From positions 992,001-1,056,000 of the forward strand of contig LR733345.1 in the NCBI GenBank assembly GCA_902506225.1: a stretch of 64,000 nt of DNA, given 5' to 3'. Shown piece by piece: positions 18,396-25,682 of this stretch. A model generated the notes under the pieces. It had not been told where the DNA came from, did not search any database, and saw only the letters and a program-made list of their open reading frames with translations. Position 1 is the stretch's first letter, and every line of letters begins with the position of its first letter. This stretch comes from Faucicola sp902506225. Lineage in GTDB: Bacteria; Pseudomonadota; Gammaproteobacteria; Pseudomonadales; Moraxellaceae. Both the position numbers and the translations under genes were made by a program.

Positions 18396-19502
18396 ATGAA
18401 AACACTCAAGCTACGCATACGAGATAAACACACAGCAAAGCTTAACCGCCTAAGTGGTTTGGTTAATTTCGTATGGAACTATGTCAATGCGTTAAGCTAC
18501 GAGCATCTTAAGCGTACTGGCAAATTCTTTAGTGCGTATGATTTAAACGAATATACCAAAGGTAGTGGTGAACTGCTAGGCTTACACAGTCAGACTATCC
18601 AAGCCATCAATGAAACCCACGCCAAATCGCGTCGCCAATTCAAAAAAGCCAAACTAAACTGGCGAACCAACAACCCAACATCAAAACGTAAATCATTAGG
18701 CTGGCTACCGTTTAAACAATCTGCCATCAAACACATCGCCACACACCAAACAGGTAAAAAAGGCTTAAAATCCACCTTACAGCTTAGTTTAGCCAAAGGG
18801 CAAAAGCTAATCATCGACCTATGGGACAGCTACAACCTTAGCCTATATCAAATCAACACGCTGGAAATTGTCCAAGACAGCCGTAACCGTTGGTATGCCT
18901 GTATCACCGTCAAAGACTACCCCAAGACACAATGCGGAACGGGTAGCGTAGGCATTGACTTAGGACTTAAAGACAGTGCCACTACCTCAAGCGGTGACAA
19001 ACTCACCATCAAGCAAACGCTCAACTATGCCAAAGATTTAGCCATTGCTCAACGAGCTAAAAACAAACAACGTGTCAAAGCGATCCATGCCAAAATCAAA
19101 CATACACGCCAAGACCTGATACACAAATTCACCACCCAATTAGTCAAAGACAATGCCCTAATCGTGGTCGGTGATATTCAGAGTAATCAATTTAATAGTA
19201 AAAAAGGCAAACTCGCCAAATCGGTTTACGATGCAGGCTGGTTTGAACTGAAACGACAACTGACCTATAAGTGCGAGAACGCAGGTTGTCGTTTTGAAAT
19301 CGTGAATGAGAAATACACTACCCAAACTTGCTCGTGTTGCGGTGAAATCACCGCCAATAGTCCGAAAGGTAGAGCAGGCTTGCGAATAAGAGAATGGACT
19401 TGTGCGAAGTGTGGCACATGGCATGATAGAGATATCAATGCCAGTCGGAACATTCTTGCGGTCGGGCTTGACCGTCTTGTAGAAGGAATCCCCTTGCTTT
19501 AG
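18396..19502 (+). CDS. tnpB: TnpB-family RNA-guided nuclease (IS200/IS605 OrfB)
   Basis: This 368-residue protein starts MKTLKLRIRDKHTAKLNRLS. It has an OrfB N-terminal domain, the RuvC-I aspartate in VGIDLGLKDSATTSSG (Asp188), a zinc ribbon (Cys312/315 and Cys336/339) and the RuvC-III DRDINASRN (Asp344/346). Family members are RNA-guided endonucleases that bias element retention. Oddly, where the RuvC-II glutamate is expected, the strand reads ALIVVGDIQSN, with Gly259-Asp260 and no Glu. A Glu at 305 in NEKYTTQTCS is the best candidate replacement. An upstream frame extension from 18336 overlaps the left hairpin and I rejected it. The gene looks intact. Confidence 0.85.
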   Translation: MKTLKLRIRDKHTAKLNRLSGLVNFVWNYVNALSYEHLKRTGKFFSAYDLNEYTKGSGELLGLHSQTIQAINETHAKSRRQFKKAKLNWRTNNPTSKRKSLGWLPFKQSAIKHIATHQTGKKGLKSTLQLSLAKGQKLIIDLWDSYNLSLYQINTLEIVQDSRNRWYACITVKDYPKTQCGTGSVGIDLGLKDSATTSSGDKLTIKQTLNYAKDLAIAQRAKNKQRVKAIHAKIKHTRQDLIHKFTTQLVKDNALIVVGDIQSNQFNSKKGKLAKSVYDAGWFELKRQLTYKCENAGCRFEIVNEKYTTQTCSCCGEITANSPKGRAGLRIREWTCAKCGTWHDRDINASRNILAVGLDRLVEGIPLL

Positions 19503-19540
19503 CAAGGGGAGGAAGTCAATGGCGACTTGTATTACTGGGC
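19380..19540 (+). ncRNA. Predicted omega-RNA (guide scaffold) at the tnpB 3' end
   Basis: In this family the guide RNA is processed from the transcript overlapping the tnpB 3' end and the element's right end, and the flank supplies the guide. The CCCCTTGCTTTAGCAAGGGG hairpin (19490-19509) covers the stop codon and ends in AGGAAGTCAA, as in related elements. The guide would start at about 19520 (TGGCGACTTG...). The 5' limit is a guess. The RNA is inferred from family knowledge, not demonstrated. Confidence 0.45.
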
Positions 19541-19608
19541 GTCCATGGCGTTGAGAAATGCGCAATAATTTATCAGCCAAAATCGCACCCGCATCCGTGA
19601 AGTTTTAC

Positions 19609-19637
19609 TTGATTTTAAACACTAAAAACGTTAAAAT
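19609..19637 (+). promoter_or_regulatory. Sigma-70 promoter of rplU-rpmA
   Basis: TTGATT (19609-19614) and TAAAAT (19632-19637) are separated by exactly 17 nt, 88 bp ahead of the rplU start, giving a leader of about 80 nt. It is downstream of the tnpB insertion, so rplU expression should survive it. Confidence 0.7.
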
Positions 19638-19724
19638 CGCGACCTTATATTTCCCTGTGTATCCGTCGTAGAAGTGTTATCGCCCTTGGTAGCCACGGTG
19701 TACGGGTTTATTGGAGCAACCAAG

Positions 19725-20036
19725 ATGTATGCAGTAATCAAAAGTGGTGGTAAACAACATCGCGTCGTTCAAGATGAATTTTTAAAAGTTGAATTACTAA
19801 AAGCTGAAAAAGGCGATACCATCAAAATTGAAGACGTTTTAATGGTCGTTGATGGCAGCGATATCAAAATTGGTCAACCTGTGGTTGCCGGTGCAGTGGT
19901 CGAAGCTGAAGTAGTAGAACATGGTCGTGGCGAGAAAGTACGTATTGTAAAACACAAACGTCGTAAACACTATCATAAAGAACAAGGTCACCGTCAATGG
20001 TATACTTTGTTAAAAATCAAAGCAATCACTGCTTAA
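19725..20036 (+). CDS. rplU: 50S ribosomal protein L21
   Basis: This is a 103-residue ribosomal protein of the large subunit that binds 23S rRNA. MYAVIKSGGKQHRV at the start and KHKRRKHYHKEQGHRQWYT near the C-terminus are the L21 signature. TTGGAG sits upstream of the ATG. An in-frame 17-codon upstream extension is leader, not protein. It is followed 40 bp later by rpmA in the conserved pair. Confidence 0.98.
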   Translation: MYAVIKSGGKQHRVVQDEFLKVELLKAEKGDTIKIEDVLMVVDGSDIKIGQPVVAGAVVEAEVVEHGRGEKVRIVKHKRRKHYHKEQGHRQWYTLLKIKAITA

Positions 20037-20076
20037 TTGACTATTTCAAACACATTAATCTCTAGGAGACATCGAC

Positions 20077-20340
20077 ATGGCACATAAAAAAGCCGCAGGT
20101 TCTACCCGTAACGGTCGTGATTCAAACCCAAAAATGCTTGGCGTAAAAATCTTTGGCGGTCAACAAGTTGTTGCTGGTAACATCATTGTACGTCAACGTG
20201 GTACAGAATTTCACGCAGGTGAAGGTGTAGGTATGGGTCGTGACCATACATTATTTGCTTTAACTGACGGCGTGGTAAAATTTGCTGTTAAAGGTAAATT
20301 CAATCGTCGCTACGTATTTGTTGAAGGCGCAGCTGAATAA
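20077..20340 (+). CDS. rpmA: 50S ribosomal protein L27
   Basis: This 87-residue L27 has a basic N-terminus near the peptidyl-transferase centre: MAHKKAAGSTRNGRDSNPKM, then GVKIFGGQQV and HAGEGVGMGRDHTLFAL. There is no Firmicute-style cleaved extension. A strong AGGAG precedes the ATG. It is second in the rplU-rpmA operon and ends at a strong terminator. Confidence 0.98.
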   Translation: MAHKKAAGSTRNGRDSNPKMLGVKIFGGQQVVAGNIIVRQRGTEFHAGEGVGMGRDHTLFALTDGVVKFAVKGKFNRRYVFVEGAAE

Positions 20341-20366
20341 TCACTCAGCTTGTTGTTAAACAAATT

Positions 20367-20397
20367 AACCCAATAAGTCGCACTTATTGGGTTTTTT
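20367..20397 (+). terminator. Intrinsic terminator after rpmA
   Basis: A 12-bp perfect stem AACCCAATAAGT / ACTTATTGGGTT with a 3-nt loop is followed by a T run. Confidence 0.88.
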
Positions 20398-20721
20398 ATT
20401 GTTGGTAGTCAAGCATCTTAACGATTTTTAGATAGTCTTCAATGGCTTGGTATTACCAAGCCAGTGCCAAACCAGTACATAGTCAAAACTTTCTTATCGC
20501 TCAGCTATTGTTACATTTGTTACAACTTCAACAACAATCATTGCATCGGGCGTCTAGTAGGGTAAGAAAAATTTAGCGACAATATCGGTCAGCGAATTTG
20601 GCTTAACTCGTTAATTTTTAATTGGTTAATTTTTAATTGATTGATTAGCATGCTGGGCTAATATTATTTTTGAATATTTTTTCTAAACTTTTAACAATTT
20701 TTATTGAATGAGGAACCTACT
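20398..20721. other. Intergenic region between rpmA and lolA
   Basis: No gene was seen. It should carry the lolA promoter. AT-rich sequence near lolA includes a perfect 15-bp tandem duplication. Confidence 0.5.
20610..20639. repeat. Perfect 15-bp tandem duplication upstream of lolA
   Basis: GTTAATTTTTAATTG is repeated head to tail (20610-20624 and 20625-20639), about 80 bp ahead of the lolA start. Confidence 0.95.
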
Positions 20722-21411
20722 ATGACAACATCTACCAATAAAATTATCAGTAAATTAGCTACTGGTACATTATCAGCACTATTGATTACCAGCATGCCGA
20801 TGACCGTCGCCATGCAATCAGCCAATGCCGCTGTCGCCAACTCAGCAAGCGCGGCAACAAACTTAAATAACCTACTTAAAAATGTCAAAAGCATGACGGC
20901 CAATTTTAGTCAAACCACCTCTGGCGCAGGCGGCAAGGGCTTAAGTAAGGCATCAAGAAATTTCTCAGGTACCATGGCTGTGCAACGCCCAAACCAGTTT
21001 CGTTGGCAGATTGATGGTACAGCGTCGCAGTTAATTGTTGCCAATGGCAATACGCTTTGGGTGTATGATAAAGACTTAAATCAAGCGACCAAGCAAAGCG
21101 TGAGCAATCAAGTCGGGGATACCCCAGCACTGATTTTGTCAGGTGACCCAAGCAAAATCGCCAATAGTTTTAATGTGACCCAGCCGATTGCCTCAAAAAA
21201 TTATTACGTGCTGTATCCAAAAAGTGGCAATGCCAACTTTAAAAGCTTAGGCATCGCTTTTAACAGCGGTAATCCTGTCATGATGGTATTAAATGATAAT
21301 TTGGGACAAACCACCAGTATTCGATTCTCTAATGTGAAACGCAATACCTCAATTGCCAGTAATCAATTTAGCTTCACACCACCTAAAGGCGTTGATGTGA
21401 TTAACCAATAA
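20722..21411 (+). CDS. lolA: Outer-membrane lipoprotein chaperone LolA
   Basis: This periplasmic carrier takes lipoproteins from LolCDE to LolB. It is about 229 residues. The start MTTSTNKIISKLATG has GAGGA 9 nt upstream. A signal peptide with core LSALLITSMPMTV ends near ANA|AVA. The mature protein has the LolA features SMTANFSQTTSG, GTMAVQRPNQFRWQIDG and QLIVANGNTLWVYDKDLNQATKQ. The fold is an open beta-barrel in the family. It stands alone between two intrinsic terminators. Confidence 0.92.
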   Translation: MTTSTNKIISKLATGTLSALLITSMPMTVAMQSANAAVANSASAATNLNNLLKNVKSMTANFSQTTSGAGGKGLSKASRNFSGTMAVQRPNQFRWQIDGTASQLIVANGNTLWVYDKDLNQATKQSVSNQVGDTPALILSGDPSKIANSFNVTQPIASKNYYVLYPKSGNANFKSLGIAFNSGNPVMMVLNDNLGQTTSIRFSNVKRNTSIASNQFSFTPPKGVDVINQ

Positions 21412-21460
21412 GTAGTTAACTATTTCATTAAATATTTTATTTAAATGATTTTTGGCTGAT

Positions 21461-21488
21461 AAACCCTGCTTATGGCAGGGTTTTTTTG
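21461..21488 (+). terminator. Intrinsic terminator after lolA
   Basis: An 8-bp perfect stem AACCCTGC / GCAGGGTT with a 5-nt loop is followed by seven T. Confidence 0.85.
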
Positions 21489-21939
21489 CTAAAGTGTTGC
21501 TATTTAATTAACGGTTAATTAACGTAAGATTGAAGCCTGCTACTAGCATTTTTTACATAAAATGAGTAAACTATCCGTGTTTTAGCCAGTTAACAGCAAT
21601 ATATAGTTACTTTTGTTAAAATTCGCATTTTTATAAAGTGATGTAATGCTACTTTATATTAGGTTTTCATCGTGGTTTTAGCAATATATTTGACTAGCCT
21701 GTTTAGTAACTAGCCAATCACTCACCGATTACAATAATGGTCAATAGATGTGCAGCGGGGCAGCTTGTTAGCTGGTACGAGGTAATCTTAAGGAAAATAG
21801 TTCTTAAGACGTTATCTGCCATCGTCTTTGTGATATTACGCTTGAGCCAGACGGGCTTGGTGGAAATATCAAAAATATCGTCCCAACTTGAAGTGCTTAA
21901 CCTACGTAACGGTTAGTCGTATTGCCCAGGAGTATCCTC
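21489..21939 (+). promoter_or_regulatory. Long leader and promoter region of the nuo operon
   Basis: This 451-bp gap upstream of nuoA has no gene. The last 180 bp is rich in hairpins: CAGCT-TGTT-AGCTG (21761-21774), TCTTAAG pairing with CTTAAGA (21786-21809), AAGACG pairing with CGTCTT (21806-21828), AGCC with GGCT (21845-21857) and TAACC with GGTTA (21898-21915). The second and third share bases 21806-21809, so they exclude each other. The promoter was not pinned down. The regulatory role is inferred. Confidence 0.45.
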
Positions 21940-22473
21940 ATGATTCCAGTCATTGATTGGTCTGCAATTGTATTTATTTTGGCAGCCATAGGACTTTGTA
22001 TTTTCATGCTTGTCGTACCAAGATTGTTAGGTGGTACTTCCAAAGGCTTTCAAAAGCAAGAAAATTTCGAGTCGGGTGTGGTCAGTGCTGGTTCTGCCAG
22101 AATCCGTTTATCTGCAAAATTCTATATCGTTGCTATTTTCTTTGTTATTTTTGATTTAGAAGCATTATATCTATATACCTATGCGGTATCGGTCAAAGAA
22201 GCAGGTTGGCTAGGATTTTGGACTATTGTGCTGTTTGTGGTAGAGCTGTTAATCGGTCTATATTATCTGCTCAAACTAGGGGCGCTTAACTGGTCACCTG
22301 CAGACAAAAAGCCAAAACCAAAACGTTTGGCTGCGGCGCCTGCGGGCTTTAATCTGGCGGAGATTACCCGCTTTAATGGTATTGAAGAGTTAGAAGTTGA
22401 CCCTACTGGTAAAATCCCTGCACAGTTGTCTGGCGCAATGAACCAAAACCCAAACAATAACGCGATAAAATAA
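21940..22473 (+). CDS. nuoA: NADH-quinone oxidoreductase subunit A
   Basis: This small membrane subunit of complex I is 177 residues with three transmembrane segments (about 8-30, 68-90, 98-120). The conserved ENFESGVVSAGSARIRLSAKFY loop and the FVIFDLEALYLY helix identify it. The start is the ATG of MIPVIDWSAIVF with AGGAG upstream. The C-terminal 50 residues beyond the last helix are a polar extension, longer than in E. coli. It is the first gene of the operon, 93 bp before nuoB. Confidence 0.95.
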   Translation: MIPVIDWSAIVFILAAIGLCIFMLVVPRLLGGTSKGFQKQENFESGVVSAGSARIRLSAKFYIVAIFFVIFDLEALYLYTYAVSVKEAGWLGFWTIVLFVVELLIGLYYLLKLGALNWSPADKKPKPKRLAAAPAGFNLAEITRFNGIEELEVDPTGKIPAQLSGAMNQNPNNNAIK

Positions 22474-22566
22474 GAACCCGACTTTGCAATCTATGTTGCA
22501 AGGTCTTTTGCATTTGTAGTGACATAGAGCGAAATCCTGCTTTAAAAATCAAGGTGATCGAGCATT

Positions 22567-23229
22567 ATGAAATATACATTAACCAAAGCCAATCCAGATG
22601 CCGACAGATTTCCCGCCCAAACCCGTCAAATTATTGACGAAGAGGAAGTCAATAAAAACGTCGTCATGACACGATTAGAAGATTTGACCCATAGCCTTGC
22701 AAACTGGGGTCGTAAGCATTCATTGTGGCCATTTAACTTTGGCACCTCGTGCTGCTATGTGGAGTATGCAACGACATTAACAGGCGTGCATGACTTGTCG
22801 CGCTTTGGCGCTGAGGTTATTCGCGCGTCACCACGCCAAGCTGACGTGATGATTGTGGCAGGTACTTGCTTTATGAAGATGGCGCCTGTTATTCAGCGTC
22901 TCTACGAGCAAATGCTTGAGCCTAAATGGGTCATCTCAATGGGTGCCTGTGCCAATTCAGGCGGCATGTACGATGTGTATTCAGTGGTGCAAGGCGTTGA
23001 TAAAATCATTCCCGTCGATGTGTATATCCCTGGTTGCCCCCCACGTCCAGAAGCCTTGATTCAAGCCATCATGCTGCTGCAAGAATCGATTACTAAAGAA
23101 CGTCGTCCACTCGGTATTCATGTCAATGACCAAGGTATCTACCAACCTGTCATGCAGCCAGAACGTGACCGTAAACAAGCCGAGCGCATCGCGGTCAAAA
23201 ATCTACGCAGCCCCGATAACATTGATTAA
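22567..23229 (+). CDS. nuoB: NADH-quinone oxidoreductase subunit B (cluster N2)
   Basis: NuoB holds the terminal 4Fe-4S cluster N2 that passes electrons to quinone. The 220-residue product has the tandem cysteine pair in FGTSCCYVEYATTL, the third cysteine in MIVAGTCFMKM and the fourth in IPGCPPRPEAL. It sits in the peripheral arm near the membrane. The stop codon lies inside a 17-bp tandem duplication. Confidence 0.97.
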   Translation: MKYTLTKANPDADRFPAQTRQIIDEEEVNKNVVMTRLEDLTHSLANWGRKHSLWPFNFGTSCCYVEYATTLTGVHDLSRFGAEVIRASPRQADVMIVAGTCFMKMAPVIQRLYEQMLEPKWVISMGACANSGGMYDVYSVVQGVDKIIPVDVYIPGCPPRPEALIQAIMLLQESITKERRPLGIHVNDQGIYQPVMQPERDRKQAERIAVKNLRSPDNID

Positions 23230-23254
23230 TGCTAGAGATTGATTAATGCTAGAG
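23221..23254. repeat. Perfect 17-bp tandem duplication across the nuoB stop codon
   Basis: ATTGATTAATGCTAGAG occurs at 23221-23237 and again at 23238-23254. The first copy contains the TAA stop of nuoB. Confidence 0.95.
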
Positions 23255-23374
23255 CAAGTCTTTGGATAGATTTAGGATGAATTTTCGCTAAGTAAAAGCT
23301 TATCGAATTGCGTTCAAAACAAAAAAGGTATTCCACTACCTTCTTAATAATTGTGAATGAGGAAAGTGCCACTC

Positions 23375-25159
23375 ATGGTAACGGTAACTGATAATCAAGC
23401 ACAAACTGATGTCCCAGCAGTGATTGCAGAATTAAATCGCAAGTTTGAGGGACAGTTTGTTGTACAAAAAACCTTTGACGCTTTTCCCACTATTTGGGTC
23501 AGCCGTGAACAGGTCATCGAAGTACTCATGTACCTTCGCACCTTGCCACAGCCTTACGTGATGTTACTGGATATTTCAGCGATTGATGAGCGCTTACGCC
23601 AGCATCGTAAAGACAGGGATGGCAATGCCTTGCCTGACAGTGATTTCACCGTGTTCTATCATCTAATGTCGCTAGAGCGCAACACAGACATCCGTATCAA
23701 AGTGGCGCTCAAAGAATCTGATTTACACATCCCTACGGCAACCCGCATTTGGCCCAATGCTAACTGGTATGAGCGCGAAGCGTGGGATATGTTTGGTATT
23801 ACCTTTGATGGTCACCCCCATTTAACCCGTATTTTATTGCCAAAATACTGGGAAGGTCATCCACTGCGTAAAGAATACGCCTCTCGTGCAACTGAAGTAC
23901 CGCCTTATTATCTCGATAAAGGCAAGCAGATGTTTGAGCAGGAAAACCTACGATTTATCCCAGAAGAGTGGGGCATGAAACGTAGTGGTCGTGACGAAGA
24001 CTTTATGTTCCTAAACTTGGGTCCTAACCACCCTTCTGCGCATGGTGCCTTTCGCGTTGTGCTTCAGTTAGATGGTGAAGAGGTCATCGACTGTATTCCA
24101 GATATTGGTTATCACCATCGCGGCGCTGAAAAAATCGCTGAACGCCAAACTTGGCATTCATTTATTCCTTACACTGACCGTATCGATTATCTTGGCGGGG
24201 TGATGAATGAATTACCCTACATCATGTCAGTGGAAAAACTGGCAGGCATTACGGTGCCGGATCGCGCGAATACCATTCGTATCATGATGAGTGAGTTCTT
24301 CCGTATCACCAATAATTTGCTGTATTGGGGTACCTTTATTCAAGATGCGGGCGGTATGACGCCAGTATTTTATATGTTCGCCGACCGTCAAAAAGCCTAT
24401 GATGTGATTGAAGCGGTAACCGGTTATCGTATGCACCCAGCGTGGTTTCGTATCGGTGGTACTGCGATGGACCTGCCAAACGGCTGGCACAAACTGGTTC
24501 GTGAATTCTTAGATTGGATGCCAAAACGTATCGATGAATACGTCAAAGCCACCATGAAAAACAAAGTACTACAACTGCGTACCCAAAACGTTGCCCAATA
24601 CGATGCTAAATCTGCCCTTGCTTGGGGCGTATCAGGTCATGGTCTACGTGCCACCGGTATCCCTTATGATGTGCGTAAAGCGCGTCCTTATCTTGGCTAT
24701 GAAAATTTTGATTTTGAAGTGCCCATTGAGTTTAATGGCGATGCATACGACCGCTGTTTGGTCAAAATTGAAGAGATTCGTCAGTCACTGCGTATCATTG
24801 AGCAATGTCTTAACAATATGCCAATGGGGGCATACAAAGCCGATCACCCACTGGCTGTCCCACCACCCAAAGACCGCACCTTAAATGACATTGAGACCTT
24901 GATTAACCACTTTATTTCAGTATCGTGGGGTCCTGTCATGCCAGAAGGCGAGTCCTCCTTTATGGTGGAAGCAGTGAAAGGTATTACCAACTATTATATT
25001 ACGTCTGATCGCTCAACCATGAGTTACCGTACCCGTATTCGTACACCGACCTTTGCGCACTTACAGCAAATGCCGTCAGTGATTAATGGTAGCTTGGTTT
25101 CTGACTTAATTATTTATCTAGCGTCAATTGACGTTGTTATGGCAGACGTTGACCGTTAG
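23375..25159 (+). CDS. nuoC: NADH-quinone oxidoreductase fused subunits C and D
   Basis: This 594-residue peripheral-arm protein fuses NuoC (about residues 1-180, with WYEREAWDMFGITFDGHPHLTRIL) to NuoD (from about 205: FLNLGPNHPSAHGAFRVVLQLDGE, then GYHHRGAEKIAE and the quinone-pocket histidines). The same fusion exists in E. coli and many gammaproteobacteria. The start MVTVTDNQ has GAGGAAAG upstream; six further upstream codons lack support. The NuoD part forms the quinone chamber together with NuoB. Confidence 0.95.
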   Translation: MVTVTDNQAQTDVPAVIAELNRKFEGQFVVQKTFDAFPTIWVSREQVIEVLMYLRTLPQPYVMLLDISAIDERLRQHRKDRDGNALPDSDFTVFYHLMSLERNTDIRIKVALKESDLHIPTATRIWPNANWYEREAWDMFGITFDGHPHLTRILLPKYWEGHPLRKEYASRATEVPPYYLDKGKQMFEQENLRFIPEEWGMKRSGRDEDFMFLNLGPNHPSAHGAFRVVLQLDGEEVIDCIPDIGYHHRGAEKIAERQTWHSFIPYTDRIDYLGGVMNELPYIMSVEKLAGITVPDRANTIRIMMSEFFRITNNLLYWGTFIQDAGGMTPVFYMFADRQKAYDVIEAVTGYRMHPAWFRIGGTAMDLPNGWHKLVREFLDWMPKRIDEYVKATMKNKVLQLRTQNVAQYDAKSALAWGVSGHGLRATGIPYDVRKARPYLGYENFDFEVPIEFNGDAYDRCLVKIEEIRQSLRIIEQCLNNMPMGAYKADHPLAVPPPKDRTLNDIETLINHFISVSWGPVMPEGESSFMVEAVKGITNYYITSDRSTMSYRTRIRTPTFAHLQQMPSVINGSLVSDLIIYLASIDVVMADVDR

Positions 25160-25172
25160 GAGAAAACCACCG

Positions 25173-25682
25173 ATGAAGATTGTAACTGATAAAACCCCAA
25201 AGGTGGATGTCGCAAGCATTCTAACCGAAGCAGAAATTCACGACATTCATGAATTTATGCATCACTACCCACAAAGCCGCGCGGCATCACTTGATGCGCT
25301 AAAAATTGTCCAACGCCGTAACGGCTGGGTGGATGATGCACAAGTCAACGCGATTGCTAATATCTTAAAAATCCCAGTCACCGATGTGGAAGGGGTTGCC
25401 ACGTTTTATAACCGTATCTACCGTTCACCAGTTGGTCGTCATGTGATTTTGGTCTGTGACTCGATTGGTTGTTATTTGGTAGGTGCAGAGAATTTAGGTC
25501 AAGCTTTTGAGCGCACTTTAGGTATTAGTTTTGGTCAAACTACCCCAGACAATCGTTTTACCTTGTTACCCATTTGTTGTTTGGGTAACTGTGATAAAGG
25601 TCCAGCGGTTTTGATTGATGAAGATACCTACGGTCCTGTCCAAATTGAAGAGATTGCTGAATTGCTGGAGCAATACGCATGA
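25173..25682 (+). CDS. nuoE: NADH-quinone oxidoreductase subunit E
   Basis: The 169-residue subunit binds a 2Fe-2S cluster (N1a) next to NuoF. The four cysteines are in VCDSIGCYLVG and PICCLGNCDKGP. RRNGWVDDAQVNAIANIL and VEGVATFYNRIYR are typical of the thioredoxin-like family. The start MKIVTDK follows AGGAG. Its TGA stop overlaps the nuoF ATG (ATGA), suggesting translational coupling. Confidence 0.96.
   Translation: MKIVTDKTPKVDVASILTEAEIHDIHEFMHHYPQSRAASLDALKIVQRRNGWVDDAQVNAIANILKIPVTDVEGVATFYNRIYRSPVGRHVILVCDSIGCYLVGAENLGQAFERTLGISFGQTTPDNRFTLLPICCLGNCDKGPAVLIDEDTYGPVQIEEIAELLEQYA

Larger units (their letters stand above)
18308..19519 (+). mobile_element. IS200/IS605-type element carrying only tnpB (IS1341-like)
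   Basis: This stretch holds a tnpB gene with a hairpin at each side and no tnpA transposase. The left side has an 18-bp perfect stem (18308-18325 with 18334-18351). The right side has CCCCTTGCT / AGCAAGGGG at 19490-19509, followed by AGGAAGTCAA, which I take as the right end. No target duplication is expected for this family and none was confirmed. The exact ends are inferred. It lies between divergent ispB and rplU. Confidence 0.65.

Noticed and set aside
19520..19600. A coding-like minus-strand stretch (ILADKLLRISQRHGRPVIQVAI) right of the tnpB element
   Set aside because: It is too short, is stopped just upstream, and has no recognisable family. It may be a gene remnant but cannot be supported.
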